Notes: generated by a model from the letters alone, not told the origin. Counted from the stretch's first letter, positions 1-8,960 are shown. The stretch is 44,767 nt of DNA from Acetivibrio sp. MSJd-27 (GCF_018918095.1 NZ_JAHLPV010000023.1:1-44767); one strand, 5' to 3'. Numbers and translations: made by a program.

Positions 1-78
1 GCTGGCCATGTGGAAGTGGCGGGATGGGAACCATGGCACGCTGCATCGGATACTCATGTTTTTATTCCCAATAGACAC
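1..78. other. left edge, no gene assigned
   Basis: These 78 bases end just before a strong terminator hairpin, so they may be the 3' end of a gene that lies mostly to the left. One plus-strand frame runs to a TAG at 72-74, another stays open through the hairpin. Neither short translation is recognisable, so no product is given. Confidence 0.2.
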
Positions 79-118
79 AAAAACGCGTGGATTCGCTTGA
101 TGGAATCCATGCGTTTTT
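79..118. terminator. strong intrinsic terminator hairpin
   Basis: A near-perfect 16-bp stem (79-94 with 103-118, one G-T pair) starts with an A-run and ends with a T-run, so it can terminate in either direction. It most likely ends a plus-strand transcript that enters from the left, because topA has its own terminator at 224-266. Confidence 0.75.
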
Positions 119-120
119 CG

Positions 121-170
121 ACAGGCTGCGCTTTTGCAAGGCAAAAGCTATCTTAAAATCATTTACGCGG
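121..170 (+). repeat. dispersed repeat family 1, short copy
   Basis: Bases 129-146 are an 18-base string that recurs exactly at 13356-13373. Both are followed by a related A-rich tail. The core resembles the longer copies around asd (9055-9135 and 10337-10412). It lies between two terminators, outside any gene. Confidence 0.55.
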
Positions 171-223
171 ACATAAAAGTAAAGTTGTATTCCGAGTTTC
201 CAGCCAATGCTGTTCTATGATAC

Positions 224-266
224 AAAAATACCAAGAGGATTCGTTGTAAATCTTCTTGGTATTGCT
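224..266 (-). terminator. topA terminator
   Basis: A 10-bp stem (227-236 with 254-263) is followed, read on the minus strand, by TTTTTG. It sits 25-65 bases after the topA stop codon and is well placed to end the dprA-topA transcript. Confidence 0.8.
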
Positions 267-290
267 TTTCATTTTGAAATAACGAATGTC

Positions 291-2483
291 TTATTCGACT
301 GTTTTCTTCTTTGCCGGAGATTTTTTCGCTGTTGTCTTTTTCGGAGCTGCTTTTTTTGCTGTCGTTTTCTTTGCCGCTGTCTTTTCCTCTTCCCCATCCG
401 CTTTTTTTCTGGTTTTTAAGGTATTGGGACATTCCTGGTTAATACAGTATAGCTTGGAGCCTTTACCATATCGCTTTTTCGCCATAACACTGCCGCAAAG
501 TTCACATTTTTCATTGGTGGGTTCATCCCAGGTCATAAATCCACAGGTAGGGTTATGTTCACAGCCATAGTAAACTTTGCCGCGCTTGCTTTTTTTCTGC
601 AATACCTTTCCGCCGCAGAGCGGACATAAAACACCGGACACTTCCACCGTAATCGGCTTGGCGTTTTTACATTCAGGAAACCCGGGACATGCAAGAAATT
701 TTCCGTATCTGCCGCTTTTGATAACCATATTCCTTCCGCATTTCTCACAGATGACATCAGTTACCTCTTCCTTCAACTTTACCTTTTCAATCGACTCAGC
801 AGCTTTTAATACCTTCTCAAATCCTCCGTAAAAATCATCGAGAACAGAAACCCAATCGATGTTTCCCTCCTCAATCTTATCCAGCTCTTCTTCCATATTT
901 GCTGTGAATTTAACATCTACGATATCTTTAAAATGATTTTTCATCAAATCCGTGATAATCATTCCCAGTTCTGTAGGCTTTAATGTTTTGCCTTCCTTCT
1001 CCACATACTCCCGGTTCAAAATGGTGGTAATAGTAGGCGCATAGGTACTTGGACGCCCAATTCCATTCTCCTCCATCGCTTTGATGAGGCTTGCCTCCGT
1101 ATATCTCGCCGGCGGCTTCGTGAAATTCTGCTTTGGATCCAGTTTATTGAGGGTTAATTTATCGCCCTCATTGAGAGCCGGCATCTTCTGGTTATCCTCT
1201 TCTTTTTCCTCATCCGTGCTTTCCACATACAACTTCATAAAGCCATCGAACAGAACCGTCGATCCACCTGTTTTAAACGTATAGTCCCCTGCTTTGATAT
1301 CTACCGATACCACATTGAGCATGGCGCTGCTCATCTGGCTTGCAATAAAACGTTCCCATATCAATTTATACAGCTTGTATTGATCGTTGGAAAGATACGC
1401 TTTGATGTCATCCGGTGCCAAATCCACGATGGAAGGACGGATCGCTTCATGTGCATCCTGCACATTTCCCTTTTTGGATTTATATACGTTATAGCTTTTT
1501 GGCGCGTATTCCCCGGAAAAACGGCTGACGATGTATTTTTTTGCCTCTTCCATCGCCTCCTGTGCAACCCGCAGACTATCGGTTCTCATATAGGTAATTA
1601 GCCCGACTAATCCCCGTTCTTTCAGATCAATTCCCTCATACAGCTGCTGCGCAGCCATCATTGTTCTCTTCGCTGTAAAGCCAAGTTTCCTGGATGCCTC
1701 CTGCTGCAGTGTAGAGGTGATAAAGGGCGGATAAGGCCTTCTGGTCTTCTTGCTTTTTTTCACCTTTTCTACAGCAAAGTCCTGATTTTTAATCTGCTCT
1801 ACCGCGGCGGAAGTTTCCTCCTCGTTGTGGAGATCAAATTTTTTCCCATTTTTCAAGGCCAGCTTTGCAAGAAAGCGTTCCGCTTCTTTATTTAAATCTG
1901 CAGTGACCGTCCAAAATTCCTCTGATTTAAAATTCTGTATTTCCAACTCCCGGTCGCACACGATTCTGGTTGCAACCGACTGTACGCGTCCGGCACTCAG
2001 CCCTTTTTTCACTTTTTTCCACAGCAAAGGGCTCAGTTTATAACCCACAATACGGTCGAGAATTCTTCTTGCCTGCTGGGCGTCCACTAAATCCATATCA
2101 ATGGAGCGCGGATGTTCTATCGCATTGGTAACCGCCGATTTTGTAATCTCATTAAACGTAATCCGGCAGTCGGATGCCTCATCTATTTTAAGCATCTGGG
2201 CAATATGCCAGGAGATTGCCTCGCCTTCTCGGTCAGGGTCAGTTGCCAGATAAACTTTTTCCGATTTTTTCGCTGTGTCTGAAAGCTCTTTGATCAATTC
2301 TTTTTTTCCTTTGATCGGCTGATACTTTGGCGTAAAGTGATTTTCAATATCCACACCGATATTTTTTTCCGGCAGATCCCGCAAATGCCCCATGGAAGCC
2401 AGCACTTTATAATCCTTTCCAAGATATTTCATGATTGTCTTGGCTTTTGCCGGCGACTCCACAATAACCAAATTTTTTGCCAA
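291..2483 (-). CDS. topA: DNA topoisomerase I (type IA)
   Basis: Relaxes negatively supercoiled DNA by transient single-strand cleavage. The 730-residue protein has the expected order: an N-terminal Toprim domain with VIVESPAKAKT near residue 7 and the metal-binding DPDREGE at 82-88; the type IA core with the active-site tyrosine in GLITYMRTDS (about Tyr298); then three C-terminal CxxC zinc ribbons between about 575 and 690. The last 30 or so residues are a low-complexity basic tail built of AKK and PKK units, which probably adds non-specific DNA binding. The start is TTG, fixed by the conserved N-terminus and a GAGGTG site 8 bases upstream. It follows dprA by 10 bases, the same dprA-topA order as in Bacillus, so the two are co-transcribed. 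Confidence 0.97.
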   Translation of the reverse strand: MAKNLVIVESPAKAKTIMKYLGKDYKVLASMGHLRDLPEKNIGVDIENHFTPKYQPIKGKKELIKELSDTAKKSEKVYLATDPDREGEAISWHIAQMLKIDEASDCRITFNEITKSAVTNAIEHPRSIDMDLVDAQQARRILDRIVGYKLSPLLWKKVKKGLSAGRVQSVATRIVCDRELEIQNFKSEEFWTVTADLNKEAERFLAKLALKNGKKFDLHNEEETSAAVEQIKNQDFAVEKVKKSKKTRRPYPPFITSTLQQEASRKLGFTAKRTMMAAQQLYEGIDLKERGLVGLITYMRTDSLRVAQEAMEEAKKYIVSRFSGEYAPKSYNVYKSKKGNVQDAHEAIRPSIVDLAPDDIKAYLSNDQYKLYKLIWERFIASQMSSAMLNVVSVDIKAGDYTFKTGGSTVLFDGFMKLYVESTDEEKEEDNQKMPALNEGDKLTLNKLDPKQNFTKPPARYTEASLIKAMEENGIGRPSTYAPTITTILNREYVEKEGKTLKPTELGMIITDLMKNHFKDIVDVKFTANMEEELDKIEEGNIDWVSVLDDFYGGFEKVLKAAESIEKVKLKEEVTDVICEKCGRNMVIKSGRYGKFLACPGFPECKNAKPITVEVSGVLCPLCGGKVLQKKSKRGKVYYGCEHNPTCGFMTWDEPTNEKCELCGSVMAKKRYGKGSKLYCINQECPNTLKTRKKADGEEEKTAAKKTTAKKAAPKKTTAKKSPAKKKTVE

Positions 2484-2493
2484 TTACTACACC

Positions 2494-3633
2494 TCATTCA
2501 TTTAAATTAAGTCTGTATCTTCTTCCCGCCAATGCTTGAACGGCTCCTTTGATCTCCAGCATTGTCATCGTCGAGATCACCTGTGCCGCAGTAAGACCTG
2601 TTAAGCTTACAACATCATCCGCCAGAAGCGGCTTTGAGGACAGCGTTTCAAGTATCAGCTTTTCCGTCTCGTTTAAATTTTGAAAGGAAGCGATATATTC
2701 GTCTCGTTTCATTTCATTTGTTTCATTTTCCGGCTTCTTTTCGGTTTTGCGAAAAGCATATTGCCCCTCATACTCGACAAGAATATCTTCCACCCGCGCC
2801 ACACATTTCGCCCCTTGCTGAATTAACCCGAGGGAGCCCTCGCTGTTTTGTGACAGAATACTATCCGGAACAGCGAAAACATCTTTTCCCTGCTCCAACG
2901 CACAATTGGCAGTGATCAAAGAACCGCTACCTCTCCCTGCCTCCACCACCAAAACACCAAGACTCAGAGCGCTAATCAGACGGTTTCTCGCCGGAAAATA
3001 GTACTTTTTTACTGAAGTGCCGGGAGGGTACTCGGAAATAACCGCTCCGTGTGCATATACCAAATCAAAAATATCCTTATTGGTTTTTGGATATATCACG
3101 TCAACTCCGCTTCCCAATACTGCCACTGTTTCGCCGCCCGCTTTCAGCGCACCTAAATGGGCATGGGCGTCAACACCGAGGGCCAAACCGCTTACAATCA
3201 GCATTCCGCGTCTGGAAAGTTCTTTCGAGAAACCTTCCGCAACCGCCTTGCCGTATGGGGTACATTTTCTTGTTCCAACAACCGCGAGAGCCGGCAGATG
3301 ATCAAAATCATACCACTTTCCGAAATGATAGATTACATAGGGAAAATCAGGAATATTTTTCAGTCTCTGCGGATATTCTTCATCTTCATAGGTTACGATA
3401 TTTATATGTTTTTTATGACACTCCGCAATAATTTGTTCCGCTTGGGCAAGATCCTTATTTTGTATTTTTTTCTTAAAATCCTCCGGAAACAGCTTTAGAT
3501 CTTCCGGAGCAATGTGATAGATAGCTTCTGGCGTCTTATAAATCTCAAGGATTTTTCGTGCCAGAAGATCCTGAAAAGTAAAAAGCTGAGAAAACCAAAT
3601 CCAATATTTCTGATCTGCCATCTTCCGCTTCAT
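2494..3633 (-). CDS. dprA: DNA processing protein DprA/Smf
   Basis: DprA binds incoming single-stranded DNA during natural transformation and loads RecA; most bacteria keep it even without known competence. The 379 residues show an N-terminal helical SAM-like part, the Rossmann-like core with AVVGTRKCTPYG near residue 116, SGLALGVDAHAHLGAL and GSGVDVIYPKTN, and a C-terminal winged helix (about 315-376). The chosen ATG has AGGAATGGG directly upstream; an ATG four codons later lacks good spacing. It is the first gene of a dprA-topA unit. No other competence gene lies in the window. Confidence 0.95.
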   Translation of the reverse strand: MKRKMADQKYWIWFSQLFTFQDLLARKILEIYKTPEAIYHIAPEDLKLFPEDFKKKIQNKDLAQAEQIIAECHKKHINIVTYEDEEYPQRLKNIPDFPYVIYHFGKWYDFDHLPALAVVGTRKCTPYGKAVAEGFSKELSRRGMLIVSGLALGVDAHAHLGALKAGGETVAVLGSGVDVIYPKTNKDIFDLVYAHGAVISEYPPGTSVKKYYFPARNRLISALSLGVLVVEAGRGSGSLITANCALEQGKDVFAVPDSILSQNSEGSLGLIQQGAKCVARVEDILVEYEGQYAFRKTEKKPENETNEMKRDEYIASFQNLNETEKLILETLSSKPLLADDVVSLTGLTAAQVISTMTMLEIKGAVQALAGRRYRLNLNE

Positions 3634-3663
3634 CCCATTCCTATAAAATGAATCTACCTATTT

Positions 3664-3692
3664 AAACTACTACATTTTTTCGTTCCTGTAAA
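3664..3692 (-). promoter_or_regulatory. weak candidate promoter for dprA-topA
   Basis: On the minus strand TTTACA (3687-3692) is separated by 17 bases from TAGTTT (3664-3669). The -35 is good and the -10 poor; position and spacing are the main support. Confidence 0.35.
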
Positions 3693-3769
3693 GTTTTTTT
3701 TCAAATTTTTCAATTTTTGCATGATCCGGTACTTCACTTATCAGACGATAAATGAGCCAAAAAAGCACA

Positions 3770-3811
3770 AAAGAAAAGTGCCCGCCGTTATAAGCGAAAC
3801 ACTTTTTCTTT
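3770..3811 (-). terminator. terminator after the Spo0E-like gene
   Basis: An 11-bp arm AAAGAAAAGTG (3770-3780) pairs with CACTTTTTCTTT (3800-3811). The hairpin starts 9 bases after the stop of the small minus-strand gene and is followed on that strand by a pyrimidine-rich stretch. It could also work on the plus strand. Confidence 0.6.
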
Positions 3812-3819
3812 CATACGCA

Positions 3820-3981
3820 TTATGCGTTTTTTTCTGCAGGGAAATACAGTTTGTTACTCAGTTTGTCAATCATCAGACTCACAAAGTAAATTTTTTTGTA
3901 TTCCGCTTCCTCCTCAATCAATGCATTTAAAACGAGTTTCAATACGTCGATTCGTTTCCGAATCTCTTCTCTCTTTGTCAT
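3820..3981 (-). CDS. Spo0E-like small protein (53 aa)
   Basis: Family members are aspartyl-phosphate phosphatases that dephosphorylate Spo0A~P and so restrain sporulation. The 53 residues are mostly charged helix and fit the two-helix Spo0E fold: an N-terminal helix (KREEIRKRIDVLKLVLNALI, residues 3-22), a short link, and a second helix containing the signature SxxxD as SLMIDKLSNKLY (Ser35, Asp39). The ATG has a clear GAGGGG site upstream, a promoter at 4015-4043 and a terminator just after the stop, so it is an independent small transcription unit. The family call rests on the SxxxD helix and the length; such short proteins are easy to misassign. If right, it indicates a spore former. Confidence 0.7.
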   Translation of the reverse strand: MTKREEIRKRIDVLKLVLNALIEEEAEYKKIYFVSLMIDKLSNKLYFPAEKNA

Positions 3982-4014
3982 AGCTTTGCACCCCTCTACG
4001 TTATTTTCAACTTA

Positions 4015-4043
4015 ATCGTACATTATTTAACATTCTTTGTAAA
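4015..4043 (-). promoter_or_regulatory. promoter of the Spo0E-like gene
   Basis: TTTACA (4038-4043) and TACGAT (4015-4020) on the minus strand have 17-base spacing. They lie 34 bases upstream of the ATG at 3981. Confidence 0.55.
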
Positions 4044-4097
4044 TGCTTTCACGGAAACTAGACGTAATGCGAAGCAAACAGACACCTTTCGACAAGC

Positions 4098-4907
4098 CTA
4101 TTTCTCGTTTTTCGGCTTATTTTCTCTTAAAAACAGATAAATACTCATAATTATTCCAAGAATAACGGATAGCACTGCTACTATCTGTGAGATTCGCAAA
4201 TGATAAAACATCAAGCTGTCTGTCCGCAATCCCTCTATAACGAAACGTCCGATTCCATACCAAATAAAATAGAGCCAGAAAATCTGACCATCCTGTTTTT
4301 TATGGCGAATCAGAACTGCCAGCAAGACAGCTCCGACCAAATTCCATACCGATTCATAGAAAAAAGTTGGATGAACGGTTGTCACTTTTCCATAAAAATC
4401 CGAATATATCTGCATTCCCCATGGTACAGAGGTTTCATAACCGTAGGCTTCCACATTGACAAAATTTCCCCACCGGCCCACTCCCTGACCAATCAGCAAA
4501 CCAATGGAACAAATATCAAATAGCTGCATCATATTTACTTTTTTTACCCTACAATAGATAACCGCAGCGATAACCGCAGCGATAATTCCGCCATAGATTG
4601 CTAAACCACCGCCGCGAATATTAAATATCTGCAATAAATTCTGACTGTAATAATCCCATTTGGAAAATACATAGTACAGTCTTGCACCTATAATAGCAGA
4701 CGGAAGACAAATGATTAAAATATCAAAGAAAATATCCGATTTTATATTTTCCCGTTTTCCTTCCCAAACCGCATATAAAAAAGCCAGAAGAATGCCGAAA
4801 CAGATAATCAATGCATACCAATAGATATTCTGTCCGAAGATAGAAAATGCTACCCGGTTTAGTGTAAAGGAAAGCCCCAGTCCGGGAAATCCAACTGAAT
4901 TGCTCAT
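4098..4907 (-). CDS. lgt: prolipoprotein diacylglyceryl transferase
   Basis: Transfers diacylglycerol from phosphatidylglycerol to the lipobox cysteine of prolipoproteins, the first step of bacterial lipoprotein maturation, in the cytoplasmic membrane. The 269-residue protein has about seven hydrophobic segments, the RGGGLAIYGG region (about 98-107) and the Lgt signature GRWGNFVNVEAYG. An in-frame TTG precedes the ATG by one codon; the ATG is preferred because GAGGTG lies 5 bases upstream. It is a single gene here. An lnt homologue for the third step of the pathway lies at 23939. Confidence 0.95.
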   Translation of the reverse strand: MSNSVGFPGLGLSFTLNRVAFSIFGQNIYWYALIICFGILLAFLYAVWEGKRENIKSDIFFDILIICLPSAIIGARLYYVFSKWDYYSQNLLQIFNIRGGGLAIYGGIIAAVIAAVIYCRVKKVNMMQLFDICSIGLLIGQGVGRWGNFVNVEAYGYETSVPWGMQIYSDFYGKVTTVHPTFFYESVWNLVGAVLLAVLIRHKKQDGQIFWLYFIWYGIGRFVIEGLRTDSLMFYHLRISQIVAVLSVILGIIMSIYLFLRENKPKNEK

Positions 4908-4960
4908 CAAAACACCTCTTTTGTAATGACCAAATCACAAATACTTCTTATTTTACAATG

Positions 4961-6247
4961 TTATACTGGTTCAATAATGGAAACGGCAAACATGTTCTCG
5001 TCGAAAAGTTCATGAAACCGATTCTGTACTTCAGAAAAATGAATGTCTTCATATACTTCAAAAAATGCAAAAGGTTCAATGCCCAGGAAATAGTCGGAGC
5101 AAAAAGAATTACCGATCGCCTCTATACTGTTGAAACTTTTTACATACTTCCCATACATCAGCTTTTTCGTCCGTTCGAAATCATCCTGGTTCAGACCATA
5201 TTCCTTGAGTTTTGCCGCCTGCTCTAAAATCATGGCCGCAACTCTCTTCGGCTCTTTGGATTCCCCTTCAAACTGAACAAAAGAATAATCATAAAAACAA
5301 GTCATATCAGTACCAAAGGAATCATTGATAAGCCCTTGTGAATAAAGCTTCTCATAAAGTTCAGAGCTTTCGGAGGCAAACATCTTCAGCAGAATAGAGG
5401 TCATCAGATTGCGCTTCAATAAATCTTTTCCCCTCAGATTCACGTTTTTATCCTTATAGCCGCAGTTAAAAATAGGAGTGGATACAGAAAGCTTCTGTAC
5501 TTTTTCTTTCCGGTTAATTCCGCCCGGTTCCTCAATCGGTTTTACTTCCGCATTAAACGGTACTTCTCTCTTAACGATATTACGGTCAATGATGTCTGAA
5601 ATCTCTTCCAGGTTAACATCACCTGCAATATACAGCACCATATTTTCCGGATGGTAGAAGGTATGATATGTGTCAAATAAAATATCCTTCGTGATTTTCG
5701 AGATACTCTCCACCGTTCCCGCAATATCCTTTTTTACCGGATGATTGATATACAAACAGTCTATCAGATTGAAAAAGACGCGCCAGTTTGCATCGTCATC
5801 ATACATCCTTATTTCCTGCGCAATAATTCCCTGTTCCTTTTCGACATTTTCGCGGGTAAAATACGGGTGGGAAACAAAATTCAGCAAATGATCAAAGTTT
5901 TCGTTAAAATGCGAGGTACAGGAAAATAAGTATGCTGTATTGTTGAAAGAAGTAAATGCATTGGCACTGGCTCCCAAAGCAGCATACTTGTCAAAAGCAT
6001 TCGTGCCATCCTCCTGTTCAAACAGCTTGTGCTCCAAAAAATGTGCGATTCCATCCGGTACTATCGTATATTCTCTGTCCCCCGGGAATTGAAACGCACT
6101 GTCAACCGAACCATAGCGGGTTGACAGGATCGAATAATATTTGGAATAGTTTTCTTTTTTTAAAACATATACCGGCAGTCCGCTTTCATGGACACCTTTA
6201 TAAAAAGTCTCTTCTATGACTGGATTAGCAATTTTCTCAAATTTCAT
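4961..6247 (-). CDS. M16 zinc peptidase, catalytic type (YmfH-like)
   Basis: The 428-residue protein resembles the insulinase/processing-peptidase family. It has the inverted zinc motif HxxEH in IAHFLEHKLFE (about residue 69), followed by the expected downstream glutamate region. It lies 3 bases after a partner M16 protein that lacks the motif. This matches the Bacillus YmfF-YmfH arrangement, where one active and one degenerate subunit are encoded side by side. The substrate is unknown. The start has AAGGAGG at a good distance. Confidence 0.88.
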   Translation of the reverse strand: MKFEKIANPVIEETFYKGVHESGLPVYVLKKENYSKYYSILSTRYGSVDSAFQFPGDREYTIVPDGIAHFLEHKLFEQEDGTNAFDKYAALGASANAFTSFNNTAYLFSCTSHFNENFDHLLNFVSHPYFTRENVEKEQGIIAQEIRMYDDDANWRVFFNLIDCLYINHPVKKDIAGTVESISKITKDILFDTYHTFYHPENMVLYIAGDVNLEEISDIIDRNIVKREVPFNAEVKPIEEPGGINRKEKVQKLSVSTPIFNCGYKDKNVNLRGKDLLKRNLMTSILLKMFASESSELYEKLYSQGLINDSFGTDMTCFYDYSFVQFEGESKEPKRVAAMILEQAAKLKEYGLNQDDFERTKKLMYGKYVKSFNSIEAIGNSFCSDYFLGIEPFAFFEVYEDIHFSEVQNRFHELFDENMFAVSIIEPV

Positions 6248-6250
6248 CCG

Positions 6251-7510
6251 TTACGCCTCCTTGCCTGTCAGATAATAAACCGTATCCAGCTGTATTTTAC
6301 CAGCCACCTTAACAACTTCCTCCAGAGTCGTCTCTTCTATTTTCCGGATATATTCCTCTATGTCAGTCACCTTGCCCGCAATCAACCCGCTTAAATAGAA
6401 ATCCTCCATAGAAAACGCACTGTCATTTAAGGACATCAAAATATTGACGATCGCTTTTTTGGAAGCATTCAATTCCGCATCACTCACTTTTCCTTCTCGG
6501 ATATCCTGAAGCTGAGCAAGAATTTCGTCATGTGCCTTTTTGAAATTTTCAAACTCAACCCCCGAGCTGACCAGCATAATCCCTTTTTGCTTTTCCAGCC
6601 TGGAATATGCGTAATAGCAGAGACTTAATTTTTCCCGAACATTGTTAAACAGCTTGGAGTGAGCGCCGGAGCCAAAAATACTGTTAAACAGGGTTAAAGC
6701 AAAGGCATCCTCGTCACAGAATCCGGTGTTTGTGCGGAATCCCATTGCCAGTTTTCCTTGTGCCACTTCAAATTTGTCTTCCGCCACTTGGATATCAGAT
6801 GATTTCTTTAGCACAGATGTTTTGGGATACTCATAGGAAACCAAGCTTCTCTCCACTCCGGAAAGCTTTTGTTCCAGAGGCTTCAAATCAACCTCCCCTA
6901 CCGCGAACACATCAATGACACTGGAGCGCAAAATATCCTGATAATGATTGTAAAGCACTTTTCCGTCAATGCGCTCCATATCCTCTATTCTTCCATACTC
7001 ATACAATGCATAATTTTCTCCTGTACACATTTGAGAAAGGCAGCGCAGGGAAGCATATTCTTTTTTGTCATTGATCAAGCCTTCAATATGATCTTTTAAA
7101 TTTTCTTTCTCACGGATAACATATTCTTCTTTGAATCCCCCGTCATAGATTAGTGGGTTTAATACAATATCAAAAACAAAACGGTAAATTTCATTTAAAT
7201 ACTGCGGATCGTTTTTCACATATTTCGGAGAGACAAACTCAAAATTGAAGCAAATAACCTGGTCTTCTCCCTTTTTGCGGATACCGCAGTCGAAAAATCC
7301 ACCGTAAAGCTCTTCCAGCTTTTTGCTGATTGCGGCAAGGTTGGGATACAGCCCGCTTCCCCGCTTCATGATAAAAGGAAGCAACGCGTTCAGTGTCACC
7401 TCTTCCTCTTTCAAAGGCCGGTGAATATAAAAACTCAGGGTAAATGTCTTAAACTTGTTTGTTTGTAGACTGTGCAGACTAATTCCATCCTTTATCTTTC
7501 TATCTTGCAT
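6251..7510 (-). CDS. M16 family peptidase-like protein, inactive partner (YmfF-like)
   Basis: A 419-residue M16 homologue without an HxxEH zinc site; at the expected place it reads LLPFIMKRGSGLYPNLAAI. It is therefore likely a non-catalytic subunit that builds the closed chamber with the next gene product, as in two-subunit M16 enzymes. Conserved features include GGFFDCGIRKKGEDQ and the second-domain motif NSIFGSGAHSKLFNNVRE. It is first in a two-gene unit with its own promoter at 7549-7577. The ATG has a modest GTAGGTG ribosome site. Confidence 0.85.
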   Translation of the reverse strand: MQDRKIKDGISLHSLQTNKFKTFTLSFYIHRPLKEEEVTLNALLPFIMKRGSGLYPNLAAISKKLEELYGGFFDCGIRKKGEDQVICFNFEFVSPKYVKNDPQYLNEIYRFVFDIVLNPLIYDGGFKEEYVIREKENLKDHIEGLINDKKEYASLRCLSQMCTGENYALYEYGRIEDMERIDGKVLYNHYQDILRSSVIDVFAVGEVDLKPLEQKLSGVERSLVSYEYPKTSVLKKSSDIQVAEDKFEVAQGKLAMGFRTNTGFCDEDAFALTLFNSIFGSGAHSKLFNNVREKLSLCYYAYSRLEKQKGIMLVSSGVEFENFKKAHDEILAQLQDIREGKVSDAELNASKKAIVNILMSLNDSAFSMEDFYLSGLIAGKVTDIEEYIRKIEETTLEEVVKVAGKIQLDTVYYLTGKEA

Positions 7511-7548
7511 ATTGACACCTACTTTTCTTAAATGATTTCATTTATTAT

Positions 7549-7577
7549 ATCATATTATATATTTCACTTTTTATCAA
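7549..7577 (-). promoter_or_regulatory. promoter of the M16 peptidase pair
   Basis: On the minus strand TTGATA (7572-7577) and TATGAT (7549-7554) are spaced 17 bases apart in an AT-rich region, 39 bases upstream of the first M16 gene. Confidence 0.65.
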
Positions 7578-7741
7578 TAAATTATCAGATATTTTTGGAA
7601 ATGTCTGATAAAAACTTGTTTGAACATTTATAAATCAAGTCTAACTATGCGTATATTTGTTAAATTTTCGTCTTTTGCGGGGAGATAGCCTGAAAGATGT
7701 TTACGGTTACAATCATTTTTATTCTAAGAAATGCAATCACA

Positions 7742-7804
7742 CTCCACACGATGTTTTTTGAAACATGCAACCGTGTACAATTCCCTGCAGATTCTCATGT
7801 AATA
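7742..7804 (+). repeat. dispersed repeat family 2, copy 1
   Basis: About 63 bases align with 16107-16169 in the same orientation, roughly three quarters identical, with shared blocks such as CTCCACA and TTTTTGAAACAT. Both copies lie just before a terminator hairpin. The rest of the 7578-7741 gap shows nothing I can call. Confidence 0.55.
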
Positions 7805-7850
7805 AAAACAGCGCCGCATCCTATAAGAAGTATAAGAGCGGCGCAGTTTT
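7805..7850 (-). terminator. yebC terminator
   Basis: AAAACAGCGCCGC (7805-7817) pairs with GCGGCGCAGTTTT (7838-7850, one bulge). On the minus strand the hairpin is followed by TTTTTATT, and it starts 4 bases after the yebC stop. Confidence 0.8.
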
Positions 7851-7854
7851 TATT

Positions 7855-8583
7855 TTATTCTTCATCCCAATTGTGCCAGATATTCTGAACGTCGTCATTG
7901 TCCTCCAGCGCATCAATCAGAAGCCCCATTTTTTTAAGATGGTCTTCATCTGTTAATTTCGTATAGGTTTGAGGAATCATGGAAATCTCCGCTTTGATAA
8001 AATGATAGTTTTTCGCTTCCAGCGCTTCCCTGACTTTTGAAAAATCTTCAGGTGCTGTCAAAATCTCGAAAATCCCATCCTCCGCGCTGAAATCCGCGGC
8101 ACCGGAATCCAAAGCATCCATCATAACATTGTCTTCTTCCAGACTTCCGTCATCCTCTACAATTAAAACACCGTATTTATCAAACATAAAAGTAACACAG
8201 CCGGTGGAGCCCAGATTTCCTCCGAATTTATCAAAATAGTGTCGAAGATCCGCCGCTGTCCTGTTCCGATTGTCTGTCAAAGTTTCTACAATAACCGCAA
8301 CACCATTGGGACCATAACCTTCATAGGTAATCTCTTCATAGTTGTCCGCCTCTCCTTCGCCTGCAGCTTTTTTGATACAGCGGTTAATATTATCATTCGG
8401 CATGTTGTTGGATTTCGCTTTCGCAATCACATCACGCAGTTTTCCATTGATTGCCGGATCCGGCCCGCCCTCTTTTACAGCAACAGCCAGCTCTCTTCCG
8501 AGCTTTGTATAAATCTTCGCTTTCTGCCCGTCTGTCTTTTCCTTTTTTCGTTTGATATTCGCCCATTTGGAATGTCCTGACAT
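7855..8583 (-). CDS. yebC: YebC/PmpR family protein
   Basis: A 242-residue protein of the conserved YebC/TACO1 family, described as a transcriptional regulator in some bacteria and, for related members, as a factor that helps ribosomes through proline stretches. The N-terminus MSGHSKWANIKRKKEK is diagnostic and sets the start, with GGAGG upstream. An in-frame ATG 15 codons earlier is ignored because it would precede this invariant start. Motifs TDNRNRTAADLRHYFDKFGG and GSTGCVTFMFDK fit the family. In many bacteria yebC lies beside ruvC; here it stands alone. Confidence 0.93.
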   Translation of the reverse strand: MSGHSKWANIKRKKEKTDGQKAKIYTKLGRELAVAVKEGGPDPAINGKLRDVIAKAKSNNMPNDNINRCIKKAAGEGEADNYEEITYEGYGPNGVAVIVETLTDNRNRTAADLRHYFDKFGGNLGSTGCVTFMFDKYGVLIVEDDGSLEEDNVMMDALDSGAADFSAEDGIFEILTAPEDFSKVREALEAKNYHFIKAEISMIPQTYTKLTDEDHLKKMGLLIDALEDNDDVQNIWHNWDEE

Positions 8584-8725
8584 TGTTGATAACCTCCATC
8601 TTTTGCAATCTATTCTCAGCGTCAGCAAATGGAACGGTCATGATCCAATTCACGAATGCTTTCGCTATTCTTTTTCATACGTTTGATATTCTATCACAAA
8701 CCGGCGTACTTTTTCAAGTTTTTAT

Positions 8726-8754
8726 TTGACATTGACCGAAAAAAATGGTATTAT
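8726..8754 (+). promoter_or_regulatory. promoter of the lysine-biosynthesis operon
   Basis: TTGACA (8726-8731) and TATTAT (8749-8754) with 17-base spacing. Transcription would start a few bases before the lysine riboswitch. Confidence 0.75.
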
Positions 8755-8773
8755 AATAAAAAATAAAATGTAT

Positions 8774-8960
8774 ATTTGAGATAGAGGCCGCGTGGTTCAA
8801 GAGTAAGTATAAGGAGAATTTCACAGTTCCGGGAATTATACCGAAAGGGGATTCACGCCGAAGGAGGCAGGTTTGTGAAGACCGCTGTCCTGGTTATAAA
8901 GTTAAGAGCTTTATAATTGTCATCAGTTCTGATGGAGAGCTAGTGGAGAGCTATTTCAAA
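8774..8960 (+). promoter_or_regulatory. lysine riboswitch (L box)
   Basis: The P1 arms TTTGAGATAG (from 8776) and CTATTTCAAA (8951-8960) close the element. Inside are the L-box core strings in order: GATAGAGG, TTCAAGAGTA, GGGGATTCACGCCGAAG, a CTGG-containing hairpin and TGTCATCAG with GTGGAGAGCTAT at the end. Lysine binding stabilises this fold and favours the terminator at 8991-9018. The downstream genes asd, dapA and dapB are the expected regulon. Confidence 0.92.

Noticed and set aside
7697-7956. Small plus-strand frames at the yebC 3' end
   Set aside because: They run through a repeat and the yebC terminator into the yebC coding region and have no recognisable product.
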